Shown here one piece after another: positions 8,711 through 17,114 of a stretch of 64,000 nt of DNA. The notes below the pieces were generated by a model. That model did not search any database. It was not told where the DNA came from and saw nothing but the letters and a program-made list of their open reading frames with translations. Numbering within the stretch: the first letter of the stretch is position 1; the number at the start of each line of letters is the position of its first letter. Position numbers and translations under genes: made by a program. This stretch comes from Mesorhizobium jarvisii (GTDB lineage Bacteria > Pseudomonadota > Alphaproteobacteria > Rhizobiales > Rhizobiaceae): positions 172,118-236,117 of the forward strand of contig NZ_QZXA01000011.1 in the NCBI RefSeq assembly GCF_003601985.1. The letters run 5' to 3'.

Positions 8711-9214
8711 TTGAATTCGGAGAAAGTGCGAGGATCGTCGCTGTTTGAAAACTACCGGGACATCTCCACGCTGGCCGGGCGGGAGGCCGTCCCGACCGCT
8801 GTGATGCGGCGTGCGCATGACGAGAAACTCCGCCTTTGCGATGCTTTGGAAAAAATCGCGGACGCTCTGCCGGGTGTTGATCGGATGATATGCCTCAGCA
8901 CAGCCAACTCGATCGTGCCGCTTCTGCGCAGTATCCATCAGTACGAAGAGGCGATCATTTTTCCGGCTTACGAGGAGGCGGTGGTCGGCAGCGAGGCGAA
9001 CCTTGCCTCGACCCGACGATTGCGGGCCGAGCATGTGGAAGACGAATGCTTTGCCGGTGAGGTGACTGAAATCCTGCTGGCCATCGGACATGGCGAGACA
9101 GTCGAGAATCCCGAAGCCATCGGGTTCATGTTGCGCGGCCTGTTCGAGAACTTGCGCCGGCACATCGCGTTTGAACGCGAGCACGTGCTGCCGATGATCG
9201 GGATCGCTGATTGA
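8711..9214 (+). CDS. Hemerythrin-like (HHE) domain protein
   Basis: The product is about 167 residues with a helical bundle bearing spaced His/Glu pairs: RRAHDEKL, SIHQYEEAIIFP, RAEHVEDE and RRHIAFEREHV, the pattern of a hemerythrin-like di-iron domain. Such proteins bind oxygen or nitric oxide or protect iron-sulfur centres; the exact role here is unknown. I chose TTG at 8711 because GGAGG ends 6 bases before it; the earlier ATG at 8648 falls inside the FNR/FixK box. Its position between fixN and fnrN implies low-oxygen expression. It ends 2 bases before the convergent fnrN end. Confidence 0.8.
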   Translation: MNSEKVRGSSLFENYRDISTLAGREAVPTAVMRRAHDEKLRLCDALEKIADALPGVDRMICLSTANSIVPLLRSIHQYEEAIIFPAYEEAVVGSEANLASTRRLRAEHVEDECFAGEVTEILLAIGHGETVENPEAIGFMLRGLFENLRRHIAFEREHVLPMIGIAD

Positions 9215-9216
9215 GG

Positions 9217-9993
9217 TCAGGCGCCAGAGCGGCCGGCCAAGCGGGTAAGGCTGGTCACCGTTACATGTCGATTGTTCTCGGTCCGGATTAGCCCATCTGT
9301 CCGCAGCCGGGTCAACTGGCGGCTCACCGTCTCGATCGTCAGGCCGAGGAAATCGGCGATGTCGGCGCGTGTGAGCGGCAGCTCGAAGCTCGTCGCGTTG
9401 GTGGCCGGATCGAGCGTGGGATCGATGTTTCTGGCAATCATCAGGAGGAAGCTCGCCACTTTTTCGGCGGCCGTCTTGCGTCCCAGCGTCACCATCCAGT
9501 CGCGTGCTTCGTCAAGCTCGTTCAATGTCTGCTTGAGCAGGCGATGCTCGAGCTCTGGCGATTCCCTCATCATTCTCTCGATGGACGCTCTTGGAAACGA
9601 GCACAGGGAGACGGCCGTTGCCGCTTCGGCGTTGATAGCGCTTTCCACCTTGAATGGCCGCCCCAGAAAATCGGGAGCAAACTGAAGCCCGACAATCTGT
9701 TGGCGACCGTCCGAAAGGCTTTTCGTCAGCTTCACCACGCCGGAAAGCACGTTGGAATAGCTGTCGACGGTCTCGGCGTCGCCAATCAGTTCCACGCCCG
9801 GTTCAATGGTGTGCTTTGACGAAATCTTGGCGAGCCCGACCAATTGATCGGCGTCGAGCGCACCGCAGACGCCGCGATGCCGCGCCTCGCATGATTGGCA
9901 AAGCACGGGAATGCCGGCGCTATGAACATCTTGACGCACTGTCATCACGATCGTCCCATGGCCCTGGGTATCGGCAAGATAAGTGTCGGCCAT
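9217..9993 (-). CDS. fnrN: FnrN-type oxygen-sensing Crp/Fnr transcription regulator
   Basis: This 258-residue Crp/Fnr protein has Cys32, Cys35, Cys43 and Cys131, matching the four ligands of an FNR-type oxygen-labile 4Fe-4S cluster. A cyclic-nucleotide-binding-like barrel follows. The C-terminal helix-turn-helix reads TRADIADFLGLTIETVSRQL; the E-x2-SR recognition helix is the one that reads TTGAT. That predicts binding to the three boxes found in this island. ATG 9993 was chosen over 10026, because the upper start would lie only 6 bases from the box at 10032-10045. The box suggests autoregulation. Confidence 0.93.
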   Translation of the reverse strand: MADTYLADTQGHGTIVMTVRQDVHSAGIPVLCQSCEARHRGVCGALDADQLVGLAKISSKHTIEPGVELIGDAETVDSYSNVLSGVVKLTKSLSDGRQQIVGLQFAPDFLGRPFKVESAINAEAATAVSLCSFPRASIERMMRESPELEHRLLKQTLNELDEARDWMVTLGRKTAAEKVASFLLMIARNIDPTLDPATNATSFELPLTRADIADFLGLTIETVSRQLTRLRTDGLIRTENNRHVTVTSLTRLAGRSGA

Positions 9994-10031
9994 TGAAAAA
10001 GCCTTGTGACAGTTTGTCCGGTGCAAAGGCT

Positions 10032-10045
10032 TTGACCGAAATCAA
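10032..10045. promoter_or_regulatory. FNR/FixK-type box between fnrN and hemN
   Basis: The + strand reads TTGAC-CGAA-ATCAA, which is TTGAT-TTCG-GTCAA on the other strand, the same half-site pair as the other two boxes. It is 39 bases upstream of the fnrN ATG (minus strand) and 57 bases upstream of hemN (plus strand). The second distance equals that of the box ahead of the hemerythrin-like gene. It probably mediates fnrN autocontrol and hemN induction. Confidence 0.8.
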
Positions 10046-10101
10046 GGCATTGGCGCGCGATTGCGGCCATTGCCTGACCTTGCAAACACAGGGAAAGCGA
10101 C

Positions 10102-11451
10102 ATGCAACCGGAAGTGGCCGCCAGGCTTGGCGAAAATGTACCGCGCTACACGAGCTATCCGACGGCGCCTCATTTCCACCCGGGGGTTGATGCGACTGTC
10201 TGTCGGACTTGGCTCGAAGCGCTCGAAAGCCATGACGAGATATCGCTCTATCTGCATATTCCCTACTGCGACAAGCTGTGCTGGTTCTGCGCATGCCACA
10301 CCAAGCAGACCCGGCACTATCAGCCGGTGGCAAATTTTCTACACTCCTTGCATAGAGAGATCGAGACGATTGGCAGCCTCGTGCGCGGCAAGGGCCGGGT
10401 GCGCGCCATCCATTTCGGCGGCGGCTCGCCGACGATGCTGAAGCCCGAGGACATCCTGTCGCTGGGAAAAGCGCTGCGTGATCGTTTCGATGTGCTCGAC
10501 GATGCCAGCCTCAGTGTCGAAATCGATCCCAGCGACATGGATGAGGCCCGGCTCGACGCCCTCTGCGCGATCGGCATGACGAGAGCGAGCCTCGGCGTTC
10601 AGGATTTCGATCCCAAGGTGCAGCAAGCCATCAATCGCGAGCAAAGCTTCCTGCTGACCAAGAGCGTAGTGGACGCCGTGCGGGCGCGTGGCGTGAATTC
10701 GGTGAACCTCGACCTGCTCTACGGACTGCCGCACCAGACCCTTGAGAGTGTTGCCCGGACCGTCGCCCAGGCGTTGACGTTGCAGCCCGACAGGCTAGCG
10801 CTGTTCGGCTATGCACATGTTCCCTGGTTCAAGAAACATCAGACCATGATCGACGAAGCATGGCTCCCCGATTCTGCCGGACGGTTGGCGCAATCGCAGC
10901 TCGCCGCCCGGCTGATCGTGGACGCCGGATACGAGGCCCTGGGCCTGGACCATTTCGCCAAGCCGGACGATACGCTCGCCATCTCGGCTCGCACCGGCAA
11001 GATACGTCGCAATTTCCAGGGCTATACAGAGGACAATTGCGAGACGCTGATCGGGCTCGGGCCGTCCGCGATCAGCCGGTACCGCCAGGGCTACGCCCAG
11101 AACATCGTCGCAACCGGCGCATACGAGAAGGCCGTGGATTCCGGACAGCTGGCAGTGGCGCGCGGCATCGAGCTCAGCGTCGACGATCTGGCGAGAGGCT
11201 GGATCATCGAGCGTCTGATGTGCCATTTCGCCTTCTCGGCCATCGAACTGGTCGAACGCTTCGGCGACGTCGGCCAGCGACTCCTGGCCCTAGCAAGTCG
11301 ACTTGCGATCAGCGGCGGCGACCTGCTGCTTCGGCTCGACGGCGAAAACTTCGTCGTGCCGAAGGACAGCCGCCCGCTTGTCAGGACGGTGGCAGCGAAG
11401 TTCGACAAGTACCTCGAAGCCGGCACGGCCAGGCATTCAGTGGCGGTCTGA
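10102..11451 (+). CDS. hemN: Oxygen-independent coproporphyrinogen III oxidase HemN
   Basis: HemN is a radical-SAM enzyme that decarboxylates coproporphyrinogen III to protoporphyrinogen IX without oxygen, keeping heme synthesis going for the cbb3 oxidase. The 449-residue sequence carries the cluster motif CxxxCxxC with the extra Cys of the family (YCDKLCWFCACHT), a glycine-rich HFGGGSPTML motif, and the C-terminal HemN region. The ATG at 10102 has AGGGAAA just upstream. An FNR/FixK box 57 bases upstream ties it to the fix island. Confidence 0.96.
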   Translation: MQPEVAARLGENVPRYTSYPTAPHFHPGVDATVCRTWLEALESHDEISLYLHIPYCDKLCWFCACHTKQTRHYQPVANFLHSLHREIETIGSLVRGKGRVRAIHFGGGSPTMLKPEDILSLGKALRDRFDVLDDASLSVEIDPSDMDEARLDALCAIGMTRASLGVQDFDPKVQQAINREQSFLLTKSVVDAVRARGVNSVNLDLLYGLPHQTLESVARTVAQALTLQPDRLALFGYAHVPWFKKHQTMIDEAWLPDSAGRLAQSQLAARLIVDAGYEALGLDHFAKPDDTLAISARTGKIRRNFQGYTEDNCETLIGLGPSAISRYRQGYAQNIVATGAYEKAVDSGQLAVARGIELSVDDLARGWIIERLMCHFAFSAIELVERFGDVGQRLLALASRLAISGGDLLLRLDGENFVVPKDSRPLVRTVAAKFDKYLEAGTARHSVAV

Positions 11452-11463
11452 GCGCCTGTCCGG

Positions 11464-11895
11464 TCAGAAGTGCTCGCCGACCCTGAACGGGCCGATACGC
11501 GTTCCCGCCGCGATCAGATAAGCGGTCGACCAGCCGATCAGGAGAAACCCGTTCACGCCCTCGAGCGCCGCCAGGACGCGCCAGCCATGGGCGGGAACCA
11601 CGTCCCCATATCCGACCGTCGAAAAGGTGATGGTGGAAAAATAAAGCGCGGTCTCGAAGTCAGGCAAGACGCCGAGTTCAAGATATACGCCGGCCCACAG
11701 CCACACCTCGGCCGTGATGACGGCAAAGAGCCCCATGACGACGCTGATCATCGCAATCACTCGGCTGCGCCGGCCATGCATGCGGAAGCGAGCCACGAGG
11801 TGCGCCATGGCGTGGGTGATCGCGATGAGGCCGAAGGTGTGGATGAGGACCGTCAGGCTGATGACGATCGTGCCGGCGAACAGATTTATGACCAT
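11464..11895 (-). CDS. Small potassium channel family membrane protein
   Basis: The product is about 143 residues with three hydrophobic helices and a pore loop carrying the K+ selectivity filter TVGYGD (STITFSTVGYGDVVP). This matches the ion-channel (two-TM pore) domain of bacterial potassium channels. No ligand-binding or RCK domain is attached. ATG 11895 (MVINLF) starts just before the first helix; an in-frame TTG at 11979 would add 28 residues, and neither has a convincing ribosome site. It converges on hemN with a 12-base gap. Confidence 0.8.
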   Translation of the reverse strand: MVINLFAGTIVISLTVLIHTFGLIAITHAMAHLVARFRMHGRRSRVIAMISVVMGLFAVITAEVWLWAGVYLELGVLPDFETALYFSTITFSTVGYGDVVPAHGWRVLAALEGVNGFLLIGWSTAYLIAAGTRIGPFRVGEHF

Positions 11896-12207
11896 ATGCT
11901 GATCGTAGCGGCGCAGCGGCGCTTTGCATTGTGCAAGATCAAACCGATGGAGGCGGCCTTCTTCTGGGGCGCCGGCCAAGATCCGGCATTGCGCAAATAT
12001 TTCGCGGTCGACTTTACCGAATTACAATCAGTCATCTGCTAAGGTACATCGATATCTCGGACGATCGCCGCCAGGCGAAGGCATGATGCCGCCCCGTCCG
12101 TGCCGGTTTGAGGCCGGCGGTTGCGCTCTTCACGCATGACTGCGGCGCCGGCAATGCGCCCTGTTTCGCCGCCGCGCCAAGCGCGTCGGCTTCCGAAAGG
12201 CTATCCG

Positions 12208-12711
12208 ATGAAAATCCTGATCGTGGCGGCGCTGCTGGGCGCACTGCCTCTCTCCAATGCCATGTGCGCCACGCTTGGAGCACCCAGGGGCGATGTCGTC
12301 CTGACGGTCACCGGTCACATCGACAACACCAACGCTGGAAACACCGCGACCTTTGACATTGCCATGCTGCAGGCACTTGCCGGCAGGCGGGCGATCATGG
12401 AAACCCCCTGGACCGAGGGCGCCACCGAGTTCGATGGGCCATATCTGAAGGCCGTCCTCGATGCCGCCGGCGCCCATGGCAAGACGCTGCGGGTCAAAGC
12501 CCTCAACGACTACGCGGCCGACGTTCCGGTCGAGGATGCCACCGACTATGAGACGATCCTTGCACTCAAGATGAACGGCAAGCCGATGTCGGTTCGCGAC
12601 AAGGGGCCCCTCTTCATGATCTACCCGTTCGACAAGAACCACGAACTCTACAACGAGAAATACTTCTCGCGTTCGGTGTGGCAGATCAAGGAAATCGAGG
12701 TCGTCGATTGA
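12208..12711 (+). CDS. Periplasmic protein with oxidoreductase molybdopterin-binding-like fold
   Basis: This 167-residue protein has a clear signal peptide (MKILIVAALLGALPLSNAMCA) and a domain with FDGPYLKAVLDAAGA, LNDYAADVPVED and KGPLFMIYPFD, the pattern of small secreted proteins annotated as molybdopterin-dependent-oxidoreductase-like. These commonly lie next to a sensor kinase. Its TGA overlaps the TTG start of the following hybrid kinase, so the two are co-translated; I infer it is a periplasmic accessory or ligand-sensing partner. The catalytic Cys of true sulfite-oxidase-type enzymes is not evident, so enzymatic activity is doubtful. Confidence 0.75.
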   Translation: MKILIVAALLGALPLSNAMCATLGAPRGDVVLTVTGHIDNTNAGNTATFDIAMLQALAGRRAIMETPWTEGATEFDGPYLKAVLDAAGAHGKTLRVKALNDYAADVPVEDATDYETILALKMNGKPMSVRDKGPLFMIYPFDKNHELYNEKYFSRSVWQIKEIEVVD

Positions 12712-14897
12712 AACCCAAGCTGATCGAGAGCCGGGAGGCCGTTCGGCGGGCCGGGAAGGCGACGCGATACCTGATCGCGGTCTCCGTGGGGCTGATGCTT
12801 GCGCTTGGGGGCGCCTTCGCCCATCTGGCCGCTAGGCAGAACACACTGCAGGATAGCATTCGCGAGGACGCCTTGTGGGCGGTCTACCAGCTGGATAGGG
12901 AAAGCCGGAGCCTCGCGCAGGCGATAGACCGGCTGACCAGCAAAAGCGCCGTCAGCGCCGAGGAGGTCAGGGCGCTCAATCTGCGCTATGACATCCTTTA
13001 TTCGCGGCTCTCGATCCTCGACAATTCAAAATATGCCTCCTTCTTTGAAACCAACGAAACCTTCCGAGGCGTGCGTATGCAGGTGCGGGGTCTCGTCGTC
13101 GGACTTGAATCCGTCTTCGACCGCATAGCCGCCGACGGAGCGGTCGAGCATGCGACCTTGATCGGCGCCTCGGATACCCTTGTTCGCCTGCTGAAGGTCA
13201 CGGAAGGCCTGCTCAGCTACACCAACGCCTCGGTTTCGGCCTCACGCGCCGATGCCCGCGACGAGGTGATGCGGCTGCAGCAGCTGTCGGCGCTGGTCGT
13301 CCTGGCGCTGGGCTGCTCGATCGGACTGCTGATCCTGAATCTCATGCGCCAGTTGCGCATCGTTCAGGTCACCAGCCGTCAGCTTGAGGCGACGGCGGAC
13401 GAATTGTCGATGGCGTACCGTGCGGCCGAGGTTGGCAACCGCGCCAAGTCCGAATTCATGGCCACCGTCGGCCATGAGATCCGCACTCCACTCAATGCCA
13501 TTCTCGGCATGTCCGAACTGCTCTCCCTTTCGCAACTCGCGCCGCGCGACATGGAGAGTGTGCGTATCATCACAAGCTCCGGTCAAGCCCTGCTCGAGGT
13601 CATCAATGAGATCCTCGACTTCGCCAAGATCGAACATGGCGACTTCGCCGCCGAAAGTGTTCCCTTCGACGCGCCGGCCATGTTGCGTGACGTCGCCAGG
13701 GTCATGGAGGGCAGGGCGGACGAGCAGCGCGATCGCATCGAGATATCGAATGGCTGCGCGCATCATGGCGGATGGTACGTCGGCGATCCCACCCGGCTGC
13801 GGCGCGTGCTGCTCAATCTGTTGAGCAATGCGGTGAAATTCACCGAGAATGGCCTGATACGTCTCAGCATGGCGGAAAGCGAAGATGGGGCGCGGTTGCG
13901 CTTCCAGGTGTCCGACACCGGCATCGGAATCCCGCTGGAATCACGCCATCGCCTGTTCATGCCGTTCAGCCAGGTCGATGGCACGATCAGCAGACGCTTC
14001 GGGGGTACCGGCCTTGGGCTGGCCATCTGCAAGAAAGTGGTCGAGGGGCTCGGCGGCACGATCGGGGTCGACAGCAGCCTAGGGGTCGGGAGCTGCTTCT
14101 GGTTCGAGGTGCCGGCCAAGCGCAGCGATCCGCCCGTCGTCACCACGACGCGCGCCGTTGTGCTGCCATCATTCAACATCCTTGTGGTCGAGGACAATGC
14201 GGTGAACCGCGAGGTGGCGCAGCAGTTTCTCGAATTGCTGGGCCAACGCGCCGTTCTGGCCGCAGATGGCCGCGAAGGCGTTTGCCTGGCATCGGAATGG
14301 CAGTTCGATCTGATCCTCATGGACATGCAGATGCCGGTCATGGATGGGATCGAGGCCACCCGTACCATCAGGGCGGCGGGCAACAGGGTGCCGATCGTTG
14401 CGATGACGGCAAATGCGTCCGATGAAGATCGCAGACGCTGCATCGAGGCGGGCATGGACGGGTTCGAGGCCAAGCCGGTCACCATGGCGAGGCTCGGCCA
14501 TCTGATTGACGGGCTCGCCGGAGCCGCCGGCCGAATGGCGCCTGTCATACCCCGCCTGGGCGGCGATGAAGCCGCTGACGGCGGAACTCCCATGGACCTG
14601 CGGACGCGCGAATTGATCGAGACTCTTGGACAGGATGCATTCCACAGATTGATGGATTCGTTTCTGGACGACTCCGCCGCGCTGCTTCGCGACCTGCATC
14701 GCGCAATGTCGAGCAGCGACCGGACGCTCGCCGACAGAACGCTCCATTCGCTCAAGGGCGCCGCTGCCAATCTGGGCCTGACGTCACTCGCGGCCTTGGC
14801 TGATGAGGGCCGCTGCCGACCACTCGACGTCAAGCTGACCAAGGATATCGAGCAGGAAGTTGCGCGGATCGACCGAAACGGCAGAAGGGCGGCGTAG
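12708..14897 (+). CDS. Hybrid sensor histidine kinase with receiver and Hpt domains
   Basis: The order is: membrane helix (about residues 21-40), periplasmic helical sensor region, second helix (about 205-225), HisKA with the phospho-His in TVGHEIRTPLNAILG, ATPase domain (NLLSNAVKFTENG, DTGIGIP, FGGTGLGLAI), receiver (LVVEDNAVNREV, phospho-Asp in ILMDMQMPVMDG, conserved Lys in EAKPV), and a C-terminal Hpt domain (LHSLKGAAANLG). It is a complete ArcB/BarA-type phosphorelay protein. The TTG at 12708 overlaps the preceding stop with GAGG upstream. Its stop overlaps the next gene's possible GTG start, so the output is probably the HD-GYP regulator. Confidence 0.93.
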   Translation: MKPKLIESREAVRRAGKATRYLIAVSVGLMLALGGAFAHLAARQNTLQDSIREDALWAVYQLDRESRSLAQAIDRLTSKSAVSAEEVRALNLRYDILYSRLSILDNSKYASFFETNETFRGVRMQVRGLVVGLESVFDRIAADGAVEHATLIGASDTLVRLLKVTEGLLSYTNASVSASRADARDEVMRLQQLSALVVLALGCSIGLLILNLMRQLRIVQVTSRQLEATADELSMAYRAAEVGNRAKSEFMATVGHEIRTPLNAILGMSELLSLSQLAPRDMESVRIITSSGQALLEVINEILDFAKIEHGDFAAESVPFDAPAMLRDVARVMEGRADEQRDRIEISNGCAHHGGWYVGDPTRLRRVLLNLLSNAVKFTENGLIRLSMAESEDGARLRFQVSDTGIGIPLESRHRLFMPFSQVDGTISRRFGGTGLGLAICKKVVEGLGGTIGVDSSLGVGSCFWFEVPAKRSDPPVVTTTRAVVLPSFNILVVEDNAVNREVAQQFLELLGQRAVLAADGREGVCLASEWQFDLILMDMQMPVMDGIEATRTIRAAGNRVPIVAMTANASDEDRRRCIEAGMDGFEAKPVTMARLGHLIDGLAGAAGRMAPVIPRLGGDEAADGGTPMDLRTRELIETLGQDAFHRLMDSFLDDSAALLRDLHRAMSSSDRTLADRTLHSLKGAAANLGLTSLAALADEGRCRPLDVKLTKDIEQEVARIDRNGRRAA

Positions 14898-14899
14898 TG

Positions 14900-15973
14900 A
14901 TGAGCAACGAAAGCATCGGCATATTGATCGTCGAGGACAACCGCACCAACCGGATGCCGATGGAGATGCTGGTCGGCCAGATCCCGAACTGTGTTGTCAC
15001 CAGCTATCCGGCGCCGGCGGATGTGCTGCGCGATCTGCCTTCGATCAGCTTCGACCTCGGCATCGTCGACTACCAGATGCCAGGCATCAACGGCATCGAG
15101 CTCATCGAACACATCCGCAGCGACCGACGGTTCGCCGACACGCCCTTCGTGATGGTGACGGCCGATGGCGACGCCAGCACGCGCATGGATGCCATCCATG
15201 CGGGCGCCATCGAATTTCTGCACAAGCCGATCGAGCCCGTGGAGTTCAAGGCTCGCACAAGAAACCTGGTGAGGCTGTGCGAGGCGCAGAAGGAGCTTGC
15301 CCACAGGGCGGAGTGGCTGAGGAGCGAGGTGGCAAAGGCCACGCTCGAACTGCGCCACCGCGAGGAAGAGATCATAAATCGCTTGACCCTCGCCGCCGGA
15401 TACAAGGACCGGGAAACCGCCATGCACACGACCAGGATGGCGCACTACAGCGCCGTGCTAGCGAAACAGCTGGGATTTTCCCCCGAGCAATGCCGCGACA
15501 TCCAGCTCGCGGCACCGATGCATGACATCGGCAAGGTGGGCATTCGCGATGCTATCCTCCTTAAACAGCAGAAGCTCAGCGATGCCGAGCGACAGCGGAT
15601 GAACGAACACACACTGATCGGCAGCGCCATCCTCTCCGGATCGACATGCTCGCTGCTGAAACTGGCCGCCGAGATCGCTGAATCGCACCATGAGCGCTGG
15701 GACGGGGATGGGTATCCAAACGGTCTCAAGGGCGAGGCAATTCCGCAGGTCGGACGCATCGCCGCGGTGGCCGATGTCTTCGATGCCCTCACCTCGGAGC
15801 GTCCTTACAAAGCCGCATGGCCTGTCGGCCGGGCATTCGACTACATCAAGGAACAATCCGAACGCCATTTCGACCCAGCCTGCGTCCAGGCACTGCTAGC
15901 GGCGTCCAAGGACATCCTCGAAGTGAAAGCCGCCTATCCAGACGATCCCGCCGAGAAGCGCTACATGGCTTGA
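14900..15973 (+). CDS. Response regulator with HD-GYP c-di-GMP phosphodiesterase domain
   Basis: An N-terminal receiver (ILIVEDNRTNR, phospho-Asp57 in IVDYQMPG, Lys in FLHKP) is followed by a coiled linker and an HD-GYP domain with the full signature: HD at 208-209 in PMHDIGKVG and HHERWDGDGYPNGLKG at about 263-278. HD-GYP proteins break down cyclic di-GMP, so this regulator should lower c-di-GMP when the partner hybrid kinase signals. The start is ATG 14900; GTG 14897 overlaps the kinase stop and adds one residue. Low c-di-GMP would affect exopolysaccharide and motility; a link to the downstream polysaccharide locus is inference. Confidence 0.92.
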   Translation: MSNESIGILIVEDNRTNRMPMEMLVGQIPNCVVTSYPAPADVLRDLPSISFDLGIVDYQMPGINGIELIEHIRSDRRFADTPFVMVTADGDASTRMDAIHAGAIEFLHKPIEPVEFKARTRNLVRLCEAQKELAHRAEWLRSEVAKATLELRHREEEIINRLTLAAGYKDRETAMHTTRMAHYSAVLAKQLGFSPEQCRDIQLAAPMHDIGKVGIRDAILLKQQKLSDAERQRMNEHTLIGSAILSGSTCSLLKLAAEIAESHHERWDGDGYPNGLKGEAIPQVGRIAAVADVFDALTSERPYKAAWPVGRAFDYIKEQSERHFDPACVQALLAASKDILEVKAAYPDDPAEKRYMA

Positions 15974-16126
15974 AGTCGCATACAGGTGTCCAGCAACCGG
16001 GGCGCAGGTCTGCCAGTTCCCTCCTTGCCGGCTGCTTGATCCGACGCCTTTGCGCCAGATCAAAGCCCGACTGTCGTTTGTGTGCGAAACGCTCCGGAGA
16101 GGCGAGGGGGGAGCACACGCGACGTC

Positions 16127-16492
16127 ATGTCTACCAACGGCATCAGCACAATGATCCATATGACGCTGGCCAGGGCCGTTCCCTATGTTACTGGCGCGCT
16201 GGCCGCCCATGGCTTCGACGTCGTGCAGTCCATTGGCATGAGGAGCCAAAAGCGGGCCGAAGACGGTTCCAGGATTTTCGGCTTCAGGGTGCTCGGAGTT
16301 TCCAATCGCGATATCGTCTTCCAAGGCGCCAACGGCACCGCCAACGCGATCTGGTGCAACGTGTTTCTGTCCGAGCACAGTGAAAACGCGGTCAAGGTCA
16401 TGGCGGTGGATCCGCTGCCATCGGTAGCGGCGGCCGATCCATCGGCGATGAACGTACGCCTGGCACTGTCCAAGGCTATACTAAGCCTTTAA
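16127..16492 (+). CDS. Small protein resembling DUF302 family, function unknown
   Basis: The product is about 121 residues, starting MSTNGISTMIHM. The layout resembles DUF302: an early helix ending in GFDVV, then a LGVSNRDIVF region, then WCNVFLSEH, and a VMAVDP ending. The similarity is by eye and partial, and the family has no settled function. A GTG at 16082 would extend it by 15 residues; a purine-rich stretch lies upstream of the chosen ATG but is 15 or more bases away. It stands alone, with 150 bases on the left and 216 on the right. Confidence 0.5.
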   Translation: MSTNGISTMIHMTLARAVPYVTGALAAHGFDVVQSIGMRSQKRAEDGSRIFGFRVLGVSNRDIVFQGANGTANAIWCNVFLSEHSENAVKVMAVDPLPSVAAADPSAMNVRLALSKAILSL

Positions 16493-16708
16493 GGCGCGAC
16501 CGAGCCCGCAGATCTGCTTGGCGAACACCGTCTTCGTCCGAGAGTTGTCGATTTGCCCGCTGCTGTCGCAGGTGGCGGGTTCGGACTGGGAAGCCGCGCA
16601 TGTGGGGACCGAAGCACGCGCCGCCTGCCGCCTGTCGGTTGTCCACGCGTCTGTTTTCTGGTGCGTCCTTTCACCGAGGCAAAGGGGAAGCAGCCCGATG
16701 CACCGACA

Positions 16709-17047
16709 TCACATCTGAACGGCGCAGATCGTCGACCGCGTCAGGAATCGCTTCTCACGACCATTGTCAAGCGAGAACATGCCGCCGCGACCAGGCACCA
16801 CGTCGATGATCAGATCGGTGTGCTTCCAGGCCTCGAATTGCGAAGCGCCGATGTAGAAGGGCGCGTCTTCGATGTGGCCGAGCAGTACATCGTGGTCGCC
16901 GACGATGAAGCCGGCGCGCGGATAGCACATGGGCGACGAGCCGTCGCAGCAGCCGCCGGATTGGTGGAACAGCACCGGCCCATGTTCGGCAACGATCTCC
17001 GCGATCAGTTCGAGGGCGGCCGGCGTCGCCGTGACCTTTGCGTGCAT
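16709..17047 (-). CDS. DUF779 protein, aldehyde dehydrogenase partner
   Basis: This 112-residue protein has the DUF779 signature: FHQSGGCCDGSSPMCYP followed by GDHDVLLGHI and a C-terminal FSLDNGREKRFL. The three Cys residues could bind a metal. DUF779 genes are commonly found right after an acetaldehyde-type dehydrogenase gene, as here (67 bases downstream of it, same strand). The biochemical role is unknown; assistance to the dehydrogenase is inferred from this association. Confidence 0.88.
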   Translation of the reverse strand: MHAKVTATPAALELIAEIVAEHGPVLFHQSGGCCDGSSPMCYPRAGFIVGDHDVLLGHIEDAPFYIGASQFEAWKHTDLIIDVVPGRGGMFSLDNGREKRFLTRSTICAVQM

Positions 17048-17114
17048 GGTCTTTCCGATCTCCAGTCTTGGGCGCGGCCCCTCGCGGAGCCGCGCCTGTG
17101 CGACAAAGAGCCGA

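Noticed and set aside
13763..15445. 560-residue minus-strand frame
   Set aside because: It mirrors the hybrid kinase and HD-GYP genes, has no ribosome site or known motif and no fitting codon pattern; mirror frames are common in GC-rich DNA.
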